Shown: positions 16,671 to 25,702 of the stretch, piece by piece
Layout: each line of letters begins with the position of its first letter
Position numbering within the stretch: position 1 is the stretch's first letter
NCBI GenBank assembly: GCA_001940985.1
Contig: MSHB01000024.1
Coordinates: 1-46,433, forward strand
Reading direction: 5' to 3'
Length of the DNA stretch: 46,433 bases
Source of the DNA: Mollicutes bacterium Phil14
Lineage (GTDB): Bacteria; Bacillota_I; Bacilli_A; ML615J-28; CAG-698
Made by a program: the position numbers and the translations under genes
The notes under the pieces: generated by a model
What the model saw: the letters and a program-made list of their open reading frames with translations, nothing else
Told to the model about the DNA's origin: nothing
Database searches by the model: none

Positions 16671-17942
16671 ATGATAAATGAAGAACAACAAGCTCTTGTT
16701 GATAAAGTTGTTGAAGAAGGAAAGAAAAAAGGATATGTGGCAGTAAAAAAAATTCTTGATATTGCTGACGAAGACAGTGAAGATTTTAATGAAATCACTA
16801 AAAGATTAGAAGATTTAAATATCGATATTGTAAGCGATGATGATGATCTAGAGAGCTGTGAAGAAGATGAAGATGGCGATTTAGATAAATTGGTAGATGA
16901 TTTTGATGGATTTATTGGTGAATTAGAAGGTGATACTGAGTTTAATGAATTCAGTAGTGAAATTGAAAATGATTTAAAGACAAAAGATATAGATGATATT
17001 GTTTCATCTATTGGTACTCCTAGTCAAGCTGATGATCCAATCAAAATGTATTTAAAAGAAATAGGACAAATTCCTCTACTTTCTACAAATAGAGAATTAG
17101 AATTGTCTCGTACTGTTCAACAAGGCTTAATTGCTGAAGATATTTTAAATATGGTTCTAAAAGGAAAGAAAGAAATGTCTGAAGAAGAGCAAGCAAAATT
17201 AAGAGCATGTGTTGAAGAAGGACAAGATGCAAGAGTTATTCTTATCGAATCAAATTTACGTTTGGTTGTTTCTATTGCTAAAAGATATTTAGGACGTGGA
17301 ATGCAATTGCAAGATTTAATCCAAGAAGGAAATATGGGATTAATGAAAGCTGTTAATAAATTTGACCCTACTAAGGGATTTAAATTTTCAACATACGCAA
17401 CATGGTGGATACGTCAAGCAATAACTAGAGCTATTGCTGATCAAGCACGTACAATTCGTATCCCTGTTCATATGGTTGAAACTATTAATAAGTTAGTTCG
17501 TATTCAAAGAAAGTTAACTCAAGACTTGAGAAGAGAGCCAACACCTGAAGAAATAGCAGCGGAAATGAAAATTTCTGTTGAAAAGGTCCAACAAATCCAA
17601 AAGATTGCTCAAGAACCTGTTTCACTAGAGAGTCCAGTAGGCGAAGAGGAAGATTCTACATTAGGTGATTTTGTTCATGATACTGAAATGCCTAATCCTT
17701 TAGATTATACAATTAATGAAAAATATAAAGAAGAAATTGATGTTGTTTTGAAAACTTTGACTGCTCGTGAAGAAAAAGTTTTAAGATTGAGATTTGGATT
17801 AACAGATGGAAAACCACATACTCTTGAAGAAGTAGGAAAAGAGTTTGGTGTTACTCGTGAACGTATAAGACAAATAGAAGCTAAAGCTATTAGAAGATTG
17901 CGTCATCCTACTCGTCAAAAGAGACTTAGTCAATTTAAATAA
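16671..17942 (+). CDS. rpoD: RNA polymerase primary sigma factor RpoD/SigA
   Basis: A 423-residue housekeeping sigma factor. Region 1.1 is followed by a long acidic stretch (about 50-115, rich in Asp and Glu), region 1.2 ([17 protein letters not shown]), region 2 ([32 protein letters not shown]), region 3, and region 4 with the -35-binding HTH ([18 protein letters not shown]). The TWWIRQAI element, which reads the -10, is canonical and agrees with the many TATAAT-type promoters here. Start ATG 16671 with AAGGAG. A terminator closes the operon. Confidence 0.98.
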   Translation: MINEEQQALVDKVVEEGKKKGYVAVKKILDIADEDSEDFNEITKRLEDLNIDIVSDDDDLESCEEDEDGDLDKLVDDFDGFIGELEGDTEFNEFSSEIENDLKTKDIDDIVSSIGTPSQADDPIKMYLKEIGQIPLLSTNRELELSRTVQQGLIAEDILNMVLKGKKEMSEEEQAKLRACVEEGQDARVILIESNLRLVVSIAKRYLGRGMQLQDLIQEGNMGLMKAVNKFDPTKGFKFSTYATWWIRQAITRAIADQARTIRIPVHMVETINKLVRIQRKLTQDLRREPTPEEIAAEMKISVEKVQQIQKIAQEPVSLESPVGEEEDSTLGDFVHDTEMPNPLDYTINEKYKEEIDVVLKTLTAREEKVLRLRFGLTDGKPHTLEEVGKEFGVTRERIRQIEAKAIRRLRHPTRQKRLSQFK

Positions 17943-17950
17943 TAATTAAT

Positions 17951-17994
17951 AGTGTCTACAAAACTTGAAATATTCAAGTCGTGTAGACTTTTTT
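17951..17994 (+). terminator. Rho-independent terminator after rpoD
   Basis: A long interrupted stem: an outer arm pairs GTCTACA with TGTAGAC and an inner arm pairs ACTTGAA with TTCAAGT. The right arm leads straight into six T. Confidence 0.9.
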
Positions 17995-18019
17995 GTTTGA
18001 ATATTTACTTTTCTTATTT

Positions 18020-18048
18020 TTGACAAAACGCACCTTTTAGTGTAAAAT
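18020..18048 (+). promoter_or_regulatory. Strong sigma-A-type promoter for trmK-yqfO
   Basis: A consensus TTGACA (18020-18025), 17 bp, TAAAAT (18043-18048). The start point would be at about 18055, at the first base of the Shine-Dalgarno AGAGGT, so the leader is about 13 nt. Confidence 0.88.
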
Positions 18049-18067
18049 TACTATAGAGGTATGCTAT

Positions 18068-18715
18068 ATGTTTTCTAAAAGAATTTGTGAAATTGCTAAA
18101 TTGATAAAGCCATATAAAATAATTGCTGATGTTGGATGTGATCATGGATATTTAATAATTGAATCATTTTTAAATTCTGATGTATCAAAAGCAATTGCGA
18201 TTGATAATAAAATTGGTCCTTTAAATAGTGCTAAAAAAAATTTAGAAAAATATAATTTTAATGTTCGCTTTAGTTTAAGTAGTGGCGTTAGTGACATTGA
18301 TGATGATACAGAAGTAGTTGTAATATCTGGTATGGGAGGCCTATTGATTAGTAAAATTATCAGTGATGATTTAACTAATAATAAAAAACTTTATAATGTT
18401 AAAAGATTGATTTTACAAGCTAATAGAAATAATTTTGAATTGCGTAAGTTTTTAATGGAAAACAATTACCAAATTATTGATGAAAAAATAATTTATGAAG
18501 ATGATAAATATTATGAAATAATCGTTTGTGAAAGAGTAAATGAAAAGATAATTTATACTTTTGAAGAATTGTATTTTGGTCCAATGTTATTAAAAAGAAA
18601 AGATGATATTTTTATCTCAAGAATTAATTCAGAACTAATAAAGTTAAAAAAATTAAATAGTGATTCTTTAGAAGTTAAAGAAAAAATAGATAGATTGGAG
18701 AAAATTATATGCTAG
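18068..18715 (+). CDS. trmK: tRNA (adenine(22)-N1)-methyltransferase TrmK
   Basis: A 215-residue SAM-dependent methyltransferase that modifies A22 in the tRNA D-loop (YqfN in Bacillus). The SAM motif ADVGCDHGYL, the acidic IAIDN strand end and the VVISGMGGLLISKII motif are typical. It follows rpoD as in Bacillus but has its own promoter. The last 7 nt overlap the Nif3-family gene. Start ATG 18068 with AGAGGT. Confidence 0.95.
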   Translation: MFSKRICEIAKLIKPYKIIADVGCDHGYLIIESFLNSDVSKAIAIDNKIGPLNSAKKNLEKYNFNVRFSLSSGVSDIDDDTEVVVISGMGGLLISKIISDDLTNNKKLYNVKRLILQANRNNFELRKFLMENNYQIIDEKIIYEDDKYYEIIVCERVNEKIIYTFEELYFGPMLLKRKDDIFISRINSELIKLKKLNSDSLEVKEKIDRLEKIIC

Positions 18716-19497
18716 TTAAAGATGTAGTTAATTATTTAGAAACAAGATTTCCGAAAAGCCTAGCTTTAGACTTTGATATTCCTAGAATTGGTTTGATTAT
18801 TGGAAGTTATAATATTGAAGTCAATAATATTTTGTTGACTTTAGATTTGACGGAACAAGTGGTTGATGAGGCTATTGAAAAAAATGTTAATCTGATTATT
18901 TCTCATCATCCATATTTGTTTGATTCACTATATAAAATAGATTTTGATAGTCCTAAAGGAAAAACTATCAGAAAAATGTTTGCTCATAATATATCTCTAT
19001 ATTCAATGCACACAAATCTTGATACTGGTCTTGGTGGTGTTAACGATGTTCTTGCTAGCAAATTGTTTATAAAAGATCCTAAAGTTATTAATGGTGAGAT
19101 TTCTAAAGGCAATTTGTTAAGATATGGTAATGTTGAAAAGCAAACTGTTCGTGAGTATGCTCTAAAAGTAAAGGAAAGTTTAAAATTAAGTGGTGTTAGA
19201 GTTAGTGGCGATTTAGATAAAATTATTGACACTGTTGGAGTTATTGGTGGCAGTGGAGCTCATCCAAGTGATTTACAAGATGCAATTAATAATGGTTGTA
19301 ATTGCTATGTTACTGGAGAAGTAAAATTAAATAACGCTATTGATGCTTTTGATAATGGTTTAACAATTATTGAAGTTAATCATGGAGTAGAAAAAGAAGT
19401 TTTTTATTCATTATGTGATGAACTTAGAAAAAATTTAGATTTTGGAGGTGAAATTTCCGTTACAATCGTTCAAACTGATCCTTTCCAATCACTATAG
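18709..19497 (+). CDS. Nif3-like dinuclear metal-centre protein (YqfO)
   Basis: A 262-residue Nif3/YqfO-family protein. ISHHPYLFDSL and SMHTNLDTGLGGVND give metal-binding histidines, with further ligands in the C-terminal VNHGVEKEVFYSL. This is the short form: the PII-like insertion found in the roughly 370-residue Bacillus YqfO is absent. The family binds two metal ions, and its biological role is unsettled. It is coupled to trmK (7-nt overlap), a very conserved pair. Confidence 0.93.
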   Translation: MLVKDVVNYLETRFPKSLALDFDIPRIGLIIGSYNIEVNNILLTLDLTEQVVDEAIEKNVNLIISHHPYLFDSLYKIDFDSPKGKTIRKMFAHNISLYSMHTNLDTGLGGVNDVLASKLFIKDPKVINGEISKGNLLRYGNVEKQTVREYALKVKESLKLSGVRVSGDLDKIIDTVGVIGGSGAHPSDLQDAINNGCNCYVTGEVKLNNAIDAFDNGLTIIEVNHGVEKEVFYSLCDELRKNLDFGGEISVTIVQTDPFQSL

Positions 19498-19525
19498 GAA
19501 TTTTATTAAAATGCAACATAAGGCC

Positions 19526-19605
19526 AAAAACCTCGTATAAAAAAGTTTTTTATAAAAAAATTTAAAATACATATAATATAACTGAAATTATTATAGAGGT
19601 TTTTT
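19526..19605 (+). terminator. Long hairpin after yqfO enclosing the next promoter
   Basis: AAAAACCTC (19526-19534) is fully complementary to GAGGTTTTT (19596-19604), and a perfect AT palindrome (TATAAAAAA, G, TTTTTTATA, 19536-19554) lies inside. The right arm holds the Shine-Dalgarno of the next gene and ends in a T-run. It could act as a weak terminator or as a translation block on read-through RNA. Confidence 0.45.
19549..19577 (+). promoter_or_regulatory. Possible promoter for the 65-residue gene
   Basis: TTTATA (19549-19554), 17 bp, TATAAT (19572-19577), inside the loop of the hairpin described at 19526-19605. A transcript starting near 19584 would lack the left (anti-Shine-Dalgarno) arm. 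Confidence 0.45.
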
Positions 19606-19606
19606 G

Positions 19607-19804
19607 ATGTATTTTAATTATCATGGTAACATAAAGAAAAAAATAAAAGAACAAAAATTATCTCATTATGAGTTTCGTGATGATTATAAAAATTTGGGTT
19701 ATGTATTGTTGTTATATTTTAATGATGGCAAAGTTTATCCGATTCGTAAGGAAAATATCGTGCTTTATATGGAATATATTGAAAAATATGCTAAAAATGA
19801 ATAA
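19607..19804 (+). CDS. Small conserved-looking protein of unknown function
   Basis: A 65-residue protein that begins MYFNYHGNIKKKIKEQ and contains YVLLLYFNDGKVYPIR. I recall small uncharacterised Firmicute proteins with the same N-terminal MYF.YH..IKK.IK and a final PIR motif, but no function is known. Start ATG 19607 (TTG 19604 is also in frame), with GAGG at 19596-19599. A bidirectional terminator shared with the convergent ferredoxin gene follows. Confidence 0.7.
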   Translation: MYFNYHGNIKKKIKEQKLSHYEFRDDYKNLGYVLLLYFNDGKVYPIRKENIVLYMEYIEKYAKNE

Positions 19805-19811
19805 AATAAAA

Positions 19812-19836
19812 AAGTGCTCGTTTGAGCACTTATTTA
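19812..19836. terminator. Bidirectional terminator between the small gene and ferredoxin
   Basis: A perfect 8-bp stem AAGTGCTC/GAGCACTT with a GTTT loop. T-runs lie on both sides (TATTTATT on plus, TTTTTATTTTAT on minus), so it serves both convergent genes. Confidence 0.88.
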
Positions 19837-19842
19837 TTGCGA

Positions 19843-20010
19843 TTATTTTTCAATAATAGCTTCTGCTGGGCATCCTTCTTGGCAAGAACCGCAATCTATG
19901 CATTGATCAGCATCGATAACATAGATATCGCCTTCTTTTATGCAATCTACTGGGCATTCAGAAGCACAAGTACCACAAGCGATACAAGCATCAGTAATAA
20001 ATCTTGGCAT
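19843..20010 (-). CDS. 2[4Fe-4S] ferredoxin
   Basis: A 55-residue clostridial-type ferredoxin with two CxxCxxCxxxCP clusters: CIACGTCASECP and CIDCGSCQEGCP. It carries low-potential electrons in anaerobic metabolism, for example for pyruvate:ferredoxin oxidoreductase or hydrogenase, and so points to an anaerobe. Start ATG 20010 has a strong AAGGAGGAT (complement of 20018-20026); the in-frame codons further upstream lack one. It is monocistronic with its own promoter and a shared terminator. Confidence 0.97.
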   Translation of the reverse strand: MPRFITDACIACGTCASECPVDCIKEGDIYVIDADQCIDCGSCQEGCPAEAIIEK

Positions 20011-20041
20011 ATTGAGAATCCTCCTTATCATTATCACGGAT

Positions 20042-20070
20042 ATTTTATCACAAAAATGTTTAAAGGTAAA
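20042..20070 (-). promoter_or_regulatory. Promoter for ferredoxin
   Basis: On the minus strand: TTTACC (complement of 20065-20070), 17 bp, TAAAAT (complement of 20042-20047) with TGA extended -10. Confidence 0.65.
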
Positions 20071-20107
20071 GAGGGAAAGAAAAAAAATATAATAAAACTA
20101 ATTTTAT

Positions 20108-20136
20108 TTGCATTTTTATATTATTTATAGTAAAAT
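20108..20136 (+). promoter_or_regulatory. Possible promoter for yneF
   Basis: TTGCAT (20108-20113), 17 bp, TAAAAT (20131-20136), about 28 nt before ATG 20165. Confidence 0.5.
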
Positions 20137-20164
20137 ATAGTAAGTTGAAGGAGCGTTATTAATT

Positions 20165-20389
20165 ATGATGGAAATTAAAATATGGTTATTTATAGTAATT
20201 ATTGTTCTTGCACTAGTTGTAGCATTTTTTGTTGGTTTCTTTGTTGCAAGAAAAGTATTTACAAAATATTTGGAGAAAAATCCTCCTGTAAATGAAAAGA
20301 TGATTCGTGCAATGTTCCAATCTATGGGAAGAACACCATCTGAAAAACAAGTTCGTCAAGTTATGGCATCTATGAATCAAGCTAAATAA
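20165..20389 (+). CDS. yneF: YneF-family (UPF0154) small membrane protein
   Basis: A 74-residue protein with one N-terminal membrane helix (about 6-28, LFIVIIVLALVVAFFVGFFVA). Its conserved cytoplasmic tail (KYLEKNPPVNEKMIRAMFQSMG, then PSEKQVRQVMASM) is diagnostic of UPF0154/YneF. The function is unknown; the family is widespread in Firmicutes. GAAGGAG precedes ATG 20165. It is monocistronic and converges on plsY through a shared terminator. Confidence 0.93.
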   Translation: MMEIKIWLFIVIIVLALVVAFFVGFFVARKVFTKYLEKNPPVNEKMIRAMFQSMGRTPSEKQVRQVMASMNQAK

Positions 20390-20392
20390 AGT

Positions 20393-20421
20393 AAAATCGA
20401 CTTTTTTGAGTCGATTTTTTT
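20393..20421. terminator. Terminator between yneF and plsY
   Basis: AAAATCGACT (20393-20402) pairs with AGTCGATTTT (20409-20418), and T-runs follow on the plus strand. On the minus strand the stem is followed by TTTTACTTTATTT-like sequence. The plsY stop codon touches the hairpin. Confidence 0.88.
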
Positions 20422-21058
20422 ATATCCAAGTAACTTTTGATTCTTCCTTATTAAAAATTCTAACAATGTTTTGTTTATGTCTGAAAAAGATAATTATAGT
20501 AGCAATAATGATTGATAGAAGAAAATAAATATCTATATTAAGACTTAAAAAGTCTAATTTTATGATGTATAAAATTATAGTACCAATAGTAGCTATTAAA
20601 CTAGATATTAAAGAACCTAATGAAACCATTTTTGAAATTCGTAAAGTCACAAAAAAAGTTATCATTACAAGAACAAAAAGTAGAGGACAATATCCAAAAA
20701 TCAGACCACAACTTGTGGCAACTGCCTTTCCTCCTTTGAACTTTAAAAATACTGAAAAAGTGTGTCCAAGTACTGCTAATAGTCCATAGATTGCTGGAGA
20801 AATTAGCATATATGTTGAAGATATAATTTCAAATCTGAAAAGAAATGTAAATAATGCTCCCTTTAGAAAATCACAAAAAAAGGCAATAATTGCGTATTTC
20901 TTTCCTAAGACTCTTCCAGTATTTGTGGCACCAATATTTTTACTACCGTGCTCTCTGATGTCTATACCTTTTGATTTTCCTAATAGATATCCAAATGGTA
21001 TAGCTCCGATTAAGTAAGATAAAAGAAGAAAAGTACATTTTAAAATAACTTTTATCAC
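20420..21058 (-). CDS. plsY: Glycerol-3-phosphate acyltransferase PlsY
   Basis: A 212-residue integral membrane enzyme that transfers acyl groups from acyl phosphate to glycerol-3-phosphate, the first step of phospholipid synthesis in Firmicutes. The three family motifs are seen: GAIPFGYLLGK; GSKNIGATNTGRVLGKK; and GHTFSVFLKFKGGKAVATSCG. Five or more hydrophobic helices are present. Start is GTG 21058 with AGAGGTG (complement of 21067-21073). Its position divergent from parE-parC is the same gene neighbourhood as in Bacillus. Confidence 0.96.
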   Translation of the reverse strand: MIKVILKCTFLLLSYLIGAIPFGYLLGKSKGIDIREHGSKNIGATNTGRVLGKKYAIIAFFCDFLKGALFTFLFRFEIISSTYMLISPAIYGLLAVLGHTFSVFLKFKGGKAVATSCGLIFGYCPLLFVLVMITFFVTLRISKMVSLGSLISSLIATIGTIILYIIKLDFLSLNIDIYFLLSIIIATIIIFFRHKQNIVRIFNKEESKVTWI

Positions 21059-21083
21059 AATATAACACCTCTAAACAAAGAAA

Positions 21084-21111
21084 ATTATATCATTTTTTTT
21101 ATTTTTTTCAA
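21084..21111 (-). promoter_or_regulatory. Promoter for plsY
   Basis: On the minus strand: TTGAAA (complement of 21106-21111), 16 bp, TATAAT (complement of 21084-21089) with TGA extended -10. Confidence 0.8.
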
Positions 21112-21211
21112 GTATATATTACATTTTTATTAAAATATATTTTATTAACAATATATTCGTTTATTATAGTCAAAAAAAACATTTGAGTATAAAAAAATAA
21201 TAAAAATATGT

Positions 21212-21240
21212 TTTACTTTTTGTTTAATATATGCTATAAT
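21212..21240 (+). promoter_or_regulatory. Promoter for the parE operon
   Basis: TTTACT (21212-21217), 17 bp, TATAAT (21235-21240) with TGC extended -10. The AT-rich spacer between plsY and parE (about 210 bp) holds this and the divergent plsY promoter; nothing else was seen. Confidence 0.78.
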
Positions 21241-21269
21241 AAATGATAAGGTAGAAAGGTTGATGAATT

Positions 21270-23219
21270 ATGGCGAAAAATAAAGCAAATTCTTATACTA
21301 GTGATGAGATACAAGTCTTAAAGGGACTAGAGGCGGTTAGAAAACGTCCTGGTATGTATATAGGCTCAACAGATTCTAAGGGATTACATCATTTAGTTTG
21401 GGAGATAATAGACAATTCAATAGATGAGGTTTTATCCGATTATGCTAATCAAATTAGAGTTATCATCCACAAGGATAATACTGTTGAAGTTCAAGATAAT
21501 GGACGTGGTATTCCAATTACAATGCATAAAGAAGGTGTTCCAACACCACAAGTTGTTTTCTGTATGTTACACGCTGGTGGAAAATTTGATGATTCATCAT
21601 ATAAAGTTGCTGGTGGATTACATGGTGTAGGTGCGAGTGTAGTTAATGCTTTAAGTGAATGGATGACAGTCACTATTTGTCGTGATGGAAAAATGTATAC
21701 ACAACGCTTTGAAGATGGTGGAAGTGTTATAAAAAAACCGAAAATTATTAATGACAATAGTAAAAAGACTGGTACTACAGTTCATTTTAAACCTGATTCT
21801 TCAATTTTTTCAACTACAATTATTGATTATAAACAATGTGCTCAACGTTTAAAAGAAGCTGCTTTTTTAATAAAAGGTTTAAAGGCTGAATTGTTTGATG
21901 AAAGAAATGGGGTCAGTGAGACTTTTAGATATGATTCAGGTATCGTAGAATATGTTAAAGACCTTAATAAAGGTAAAGAAACAATGAATGAACCGATATT
22001 TTTAACAGGAACAGTCGGTGGTATAGTTGTTGAAGCAGCTTTACAGTATACAGTAAAAACATATAATGAAAATATTTTATCATTTGTTAATAATATTAGA
22101 ACTAGAGATGGTGGAACTCACGAAACTGGTTTTAAATCTGGTTTGACTAAGGCTTTTAACGATTATGCTCGAATGAAGGGATTGCTTAAAGAAAAAGAAC
22201 CTAATCTTGAAGGTATAGATATTAGAAATGGATTGACTGCTGTTTTATCAGTACGCATTCCTGAAAATATATTGCAATTTGAAAGCCAAACAAAAAGTAA
22301 ATTAGGTACAGCCGATGCTAAAGTTGCTGTTGATCAAGTAATTACTGAACAATTGAAATTCTATTTGGCTGAAAAAGGTGAAATTGCTAATGTATTAATT
22401 GGAAATGCTATTAGAGCCTTTAAAGAGCGTGAAGCTGTTCGTAAAGCCCGTGATGAAATAAGAGAAGTTAAAGATAAAACATCTAAACCTATTAATATGA
22501 ATGGTAAATTAACACCAGCTCAAACTAAAAATCCAGAAATAAATGAAATGTTTTTAGTTGAAGGTGATTCAGCTGGTGGTAGTGCAAGACAAGGTCGTAA
22601 TCGTCGTTTCCAAGCTATTTTGCCACTACGTGGTAAAGTAATAAATGCTGAAAAAGTTAGATTAGAAGAACTTTTAAAAAATGAAGAAATAGTTTCAATT
22701 ATTCACAGCATTGGAACAGGCATTGGAAAAGATTTTAATATTTCTAAGTGCAATTATAAGAAGATTATTATTATGACCGATGCTGATACTGATGGTGCGC
22801 ACATTCAAATATTATTGCTAACATTCTTCTTTAGGTATATGAGAGGTCTTATTGAAAATGGTAGAGTTTATATAGCTTTACCACCACTTTATAAAATTTC
22901 AATGAAAAACCATGTTGAATATGCTTGGACTGATGAAGAACTACGTGAAAAGATTGGTAATAGTAAAAATGTAACTATTCAAAGATTTAAAGGTTTAGGT
23001 GAAATGAATTTTACTCAACTATGGGAAACTACAATGAATCCAGAAACTAGAACCTTAATAAGGGTTGGTATCGAAGATTTTAGTGAAGCTGATAATAGAG
23101 TTTCAATATTAATGGGAGATGAAGTAGAACCAAGGCGAGAATGGATAGAAAACAATGTTTCATTTGACAATGAAGACAATTTTACGCTTGAAAATATCGA
23201 GGTGATTGGCGATGAGTAA
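21270..23219 (+). CDS. parE: DNA topoisomerase IV subunit B (ParE)
   Basis: A 649-residue GHKL ATPase subunit of topoisomerase IV, which unlinks daughter chromosomes. The ATP site shows EIIDNSIDE, DNGRGIP and GGLHGVGASVVNALS. The Toprim domain shows EGDSAGGSA and DADTDGAHI, and the tail carries QRFKGLGEMN. ParE is preferred to GyrB because of the linked parC, the plsY neighbourhood and the ParE-like KTGTTVHFKPD/STT region. GyrB-type alternatives cannot be wholly excluded by eye. Start ATG 21270 with AAAGG upstream. It overlaps parC by 8 nt. Confidence 0.92.
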   Translation: MAKNKANSYTSDEIQVLKGLEAVRKRPGMYIGSTDSKGLHHLVWEIIDNSIDEVLSDYANQIRVIIHKDNTVEVQDNGRGIPITMHKEGVPTPQVVFCMLHAGGKFDDSSYKVAGGLHGVGASVVNALSEWMTVTICRDGKMYTQRFEDGGSVIKKPKIINDNSKKTGTTVHFKPDSSIFSTTIIDYKQCAQRLKEAAFLIKGLKAELFDERNGVSETFRYDSGIVEYVKDLNKGKETMNEPIFLTGTVGGIVVEAALQYTVKTYNENILSFVNNIRTRDGGTHETGFKSGLTKAFNDYARMKGLLKEKEPNLEGIDIRNGLTAVLSVRIPENILQFESQTKSKLGTADAKVAVDQVITEQLKFYLAEKGEIANVLIGNAIRAFKEREAVRKARDEIREVKDKTSKPINMNGKLTPAQTKNPEINEMFLVEGDSAGGSARQGRNRRFQAILPLRGKVINAEKVRLEELLKNEEIVSIIHSIGTGIGKDFNISKCNYKKIIIMTDADTDGAHIQILLLTFFFRYMRGLIENGRVYIALPPLYKISMKNHVEYAWTDEELREKIGNSKNVTIQRFKGLGEMNFTQLWETTMNPETRTLIRVGIEDFSEADNRVSILMGDEVEPRREWIENNVSFDNEDNFTLENIEVIGDE

Positions 23220-25686
23220 AATTAAGGGCAAAAAAATTAAAGAAATAGAAAGTTTTGTTAACGAAAGGATTTTATCAAACAATCTTGAAGATATAATGGG
23301 AGAAAGATTTGGAAGATATTCTAAATATATTATTCAAGATAGAGCTTTACCTGATGTGCGTGATGGATTAAAACCTGTTCAAAGAAGAATTCTTTTCGCA
23401 ATGTATCGCTTAGGAATTTTCTATAATAAATCATATAAAAAATCAGCACGTATCGTTGGTGAAGTTATTGGTAAATATCATCCTCATGGTGATACATCAG
23501 TTTATGATGCCTTAGTAAGACTTTCACAAGATTTTAAAATCAGATTACCACTTATTGATATGCAAGGTAATAATGGTTCTATTGATGGTGATGGTGCCGC
23601 TGCGATGCGTTATACTGAAGCAAGATTATCAAAATATGCTGATTATTTACTAAAAGATATTAATAAAAAGACAGTTGGACTTGTTCCAAACTTTGATGAT
23701 GAAGAATATGAACCGGTGGTACTACCAGCGTATTTTCCAAATTTGTTAGTTAATGGTGGAACTGGTATATCTGCTGGTTATGCTACAGAAATACCTCCAC
23801 ATAATATTGATGAGATAATAAATGCTACTATTTATCGTATAAACAATCCTAATTGTACTTTGCAAGAAATAATGAATATTGTTCAAGGGCCAGATTTTCC
23901 AACTGGTGGAATTGTGCAAGGAATCGAAGGAATAAAAAGTGCTTTTGAAACTGGCCGTGGCAAAATCATTGTCAAATCAAAAACTGAAATCGTTGAATTT
24001 GATAAAAAGTATCAACTAGTAGTAAGCGAAATACCATATGACGTTAATAAATCAATGCTAATTAAAAAAATGGGAGATGTTGTAGAACAAAAAAATGTTG
24101 ATGGTATTATCGATATCAGAGATGAGTCAGATAAAGATGGTTTATCAATTGTTGTTGATATTAAAAAAGATGCAAATCCTGAATACATTAGAAACTTTTT
24201 CTTTAAGACTACAGAATTACAAGTTAATTATAATTATAATATGGTTGTTATTTGTAATAAACGACCTATGCAACTTGGTATAATACCAATTATTGATGCG
24301 TATATCGATCACCAAAAAGAAGTTGTTACTAACAGAAGTAATTTCGAGTTGAAAAGCGCTAAAAAAAGACTTCATATAGTTGAAGGATTAATTTTTATGA
24401 CATCAATTTTAGATGCTGTTATTCAAACTATTAGAAATTCTTTGAATAAAAAAGATGCTAAAGAAAATCTTATTTCTCTATATAGCTTTACTGAAGAACA
24501 AGCTGAAGCAATTGTTATGCTACAATTATACAGACTAACAAATACTGATATTGTTGCTTTGATGGAAGAAAAGAAGAATTTAAGTGAATTAATAAAAGAA
24601 TTAGAAAATGTTCTTTCTGATGAGGCTGCATTACTTAGTTTGATAAAAAAAGAATTATTAGGTACGCTTGAAGAACTTTCTACACCAAGAAAAACAGTAA
24701 TTGAACATGAAATTGATGAAGTTAAAGTAGAAGTAAAAGAATTAATTCCTAAGGAAGATGCTGTAATTTTAGTAACTAAAGATGGATATATTAAGAGAAT
24801 GACACCTAAGAATTACAATCTTCAAGAAGATGAAAAATTAAAAGATAACGATGTTATTATAGGGAAATACAACGTTACAACTTTAGATACATTATTGATG
24901 TTTACTAATCGTGGTAATTACGTATATTTACCTGTTTCAAAAGTTCCTGATTGCAAACATAAAGATTTAGGAAGAAATATCAGTGTTCTTGCTACAATTT
25001 CGAGTGATGAAAAAATTATTTTCACAGTACCAATTAGCAATTTCGAAGATGACAGATATTTGCTTTTCACTACTAAAAATGCTTTAACAAAGAGAACTCA
25101 TATAAGAGATTTAGATGCCACAAGATTTTCTAAAGCTTTAAAGGCTACAAAACTTCGTGATGGCGATGAACTTGTGAGTGTTGATATTTGTGATGGTGAC
25201 AAGGGTGAAGTAATTATGGTTACTAAAGAAGGATTTATTACTCGCTATGATGCCAATGAAATTAGTTTGTTTGCTCCAGCTTCATTTGGTGTAAAGGCGT
25301 TAGAAATGAAAAATAGACCAAAGGATGAAGTTGTTGGTGGATTGTATGTTGGTGCAAAAGACGTAATAATCTTATTAACAAATAAAGGTGTTATTAAACG
25401 TTTTAAAGTTAATGAAATTTTAAAAGGACATAAAAATCATGTTGGTAAGCAATATGTTACTTCTAGCAAGAGCTCTTATTCATATATAATCGATGCAAAA
25501 ATAGTTCATAAGAGTAATATTAATGAAAGTTTTGTTGAAAGTTATGTAGTTGGAAGTAATGCGACTATGCCTGTAGATTTAGGTCTTGTTAAAGGAGCAA
25601 CAAAAACTGCTGCTAGTAATTTAGATATTGGAAAGATTGATTCTTTATTGTTAGTAAGAAACGATAATGATTTCAATAGAAACTAA
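23212..25686 (+). CDS. parC: DNA topoisomerase IV subunit A (ParC)
   Basis: An 824-residue cleavage subunit. QDRALPDVRDGLKPVQRRILFAM, the catalytic tyrosine in AAMRYTEARLS, and the quinolone-resistance region HPHGDTSVYDALVRL are present. The residue at the classical GyrA Ser83 position is Thr and the Asp87 equivalent is Asp. The C-terminal beta-pinwheel lacks an obvious GyrA box (QRRGGKG), which supports ParC over GyrA. ATG 23212 is used with GAGGTG 23200-23205; the track-like TTG at 23206 is less well placed. It is the second gene of a five-gene operon. Confidence 0.92.
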   Translation: MSKIKGKKIKEIESFVNERILSNNLEDIMGERFGRYSKYIIQDRALPDVRDGLKPVQRRILFAMYRLGIFYNKSYKKSARIVGEVIGKYHPHGDTSVYDALVRLSQDFKIRLPLIDMQGNNGSIDGDGAAAMRYTEARLSKYADYLLKDINKKTVGLVPNFDDEEYEPVVLPAYFPNLLVNGGTGISAGYATEIPPHNIDEIINATIYRINNPNCTLQEIMNIVQGPDFPTGGIVQGIEGIKSAFETGRGKIIVKSKTEIVEFDKKYQLVVSEIPYDVNKSMLIKKMGDVVEQKNVDGIIDIRDESDKDGLSIVVDIKKDANPEYIRNFFFKTTELQVNYNYNMVVICNKRPMQLGIIPIIDAYIDHQKEVVTNRSNFELKSAKKRLHIVEGLIFMTSILDAVIQTIRNSLNKKDAKENLISLYSFTEEQAEAIVMLQLYRLTNTDIVALMEEKKNLSELIKELENVLSDEAALLSLIKKELLGTLEELSTPRKTVIEHEIDEVKVEVKELIPKEDAVILVTKDGYIKRMTPKNYNLQEDEKLKDNDVIIGKYNVTTLDTLLMFTNRGNYVYLPVSKVPDCKHKDLGRNISVLATISSDEKIIFTVPISNFEDDRYLLFTTKNALTKRTHIRDLDATRFSKALKATKLRDGDELVSVDICDGDKGEVIMVTKEGFITRYDANEISLFAPASFGVKALEMKNRPKDEVVGGLYVGAKDVIILLTNKGVIKRFKVNEILKGHKNHVGKQYVTSSKSSYSYIIDAKIVHKSNINESFVESYVVGSNATMPVDLGLVKGATKTAASNLDIGKIDSLLLVRNDNDFNRN

Positions 25687-25702
25687 TTGTAGAGGTAAGA
25701 TT

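Noticed and set aside
19822..20130. A 102-residue plus-strand frame across the ferredoxin gene.
   Set aside because: It lies opposite a textbook 2[4Fe-4S] ferredoxin with its own promoter and ribosome site, so it is a shadow frame.
21270..25686. Reading the topoisomerase pair as gyrB-gyrA.
   Set aside because: The A subunit lacks a visible GyrA box, and the plsY neighbourhood matches parE-parC. A tree with the genome's other pair would settle it.
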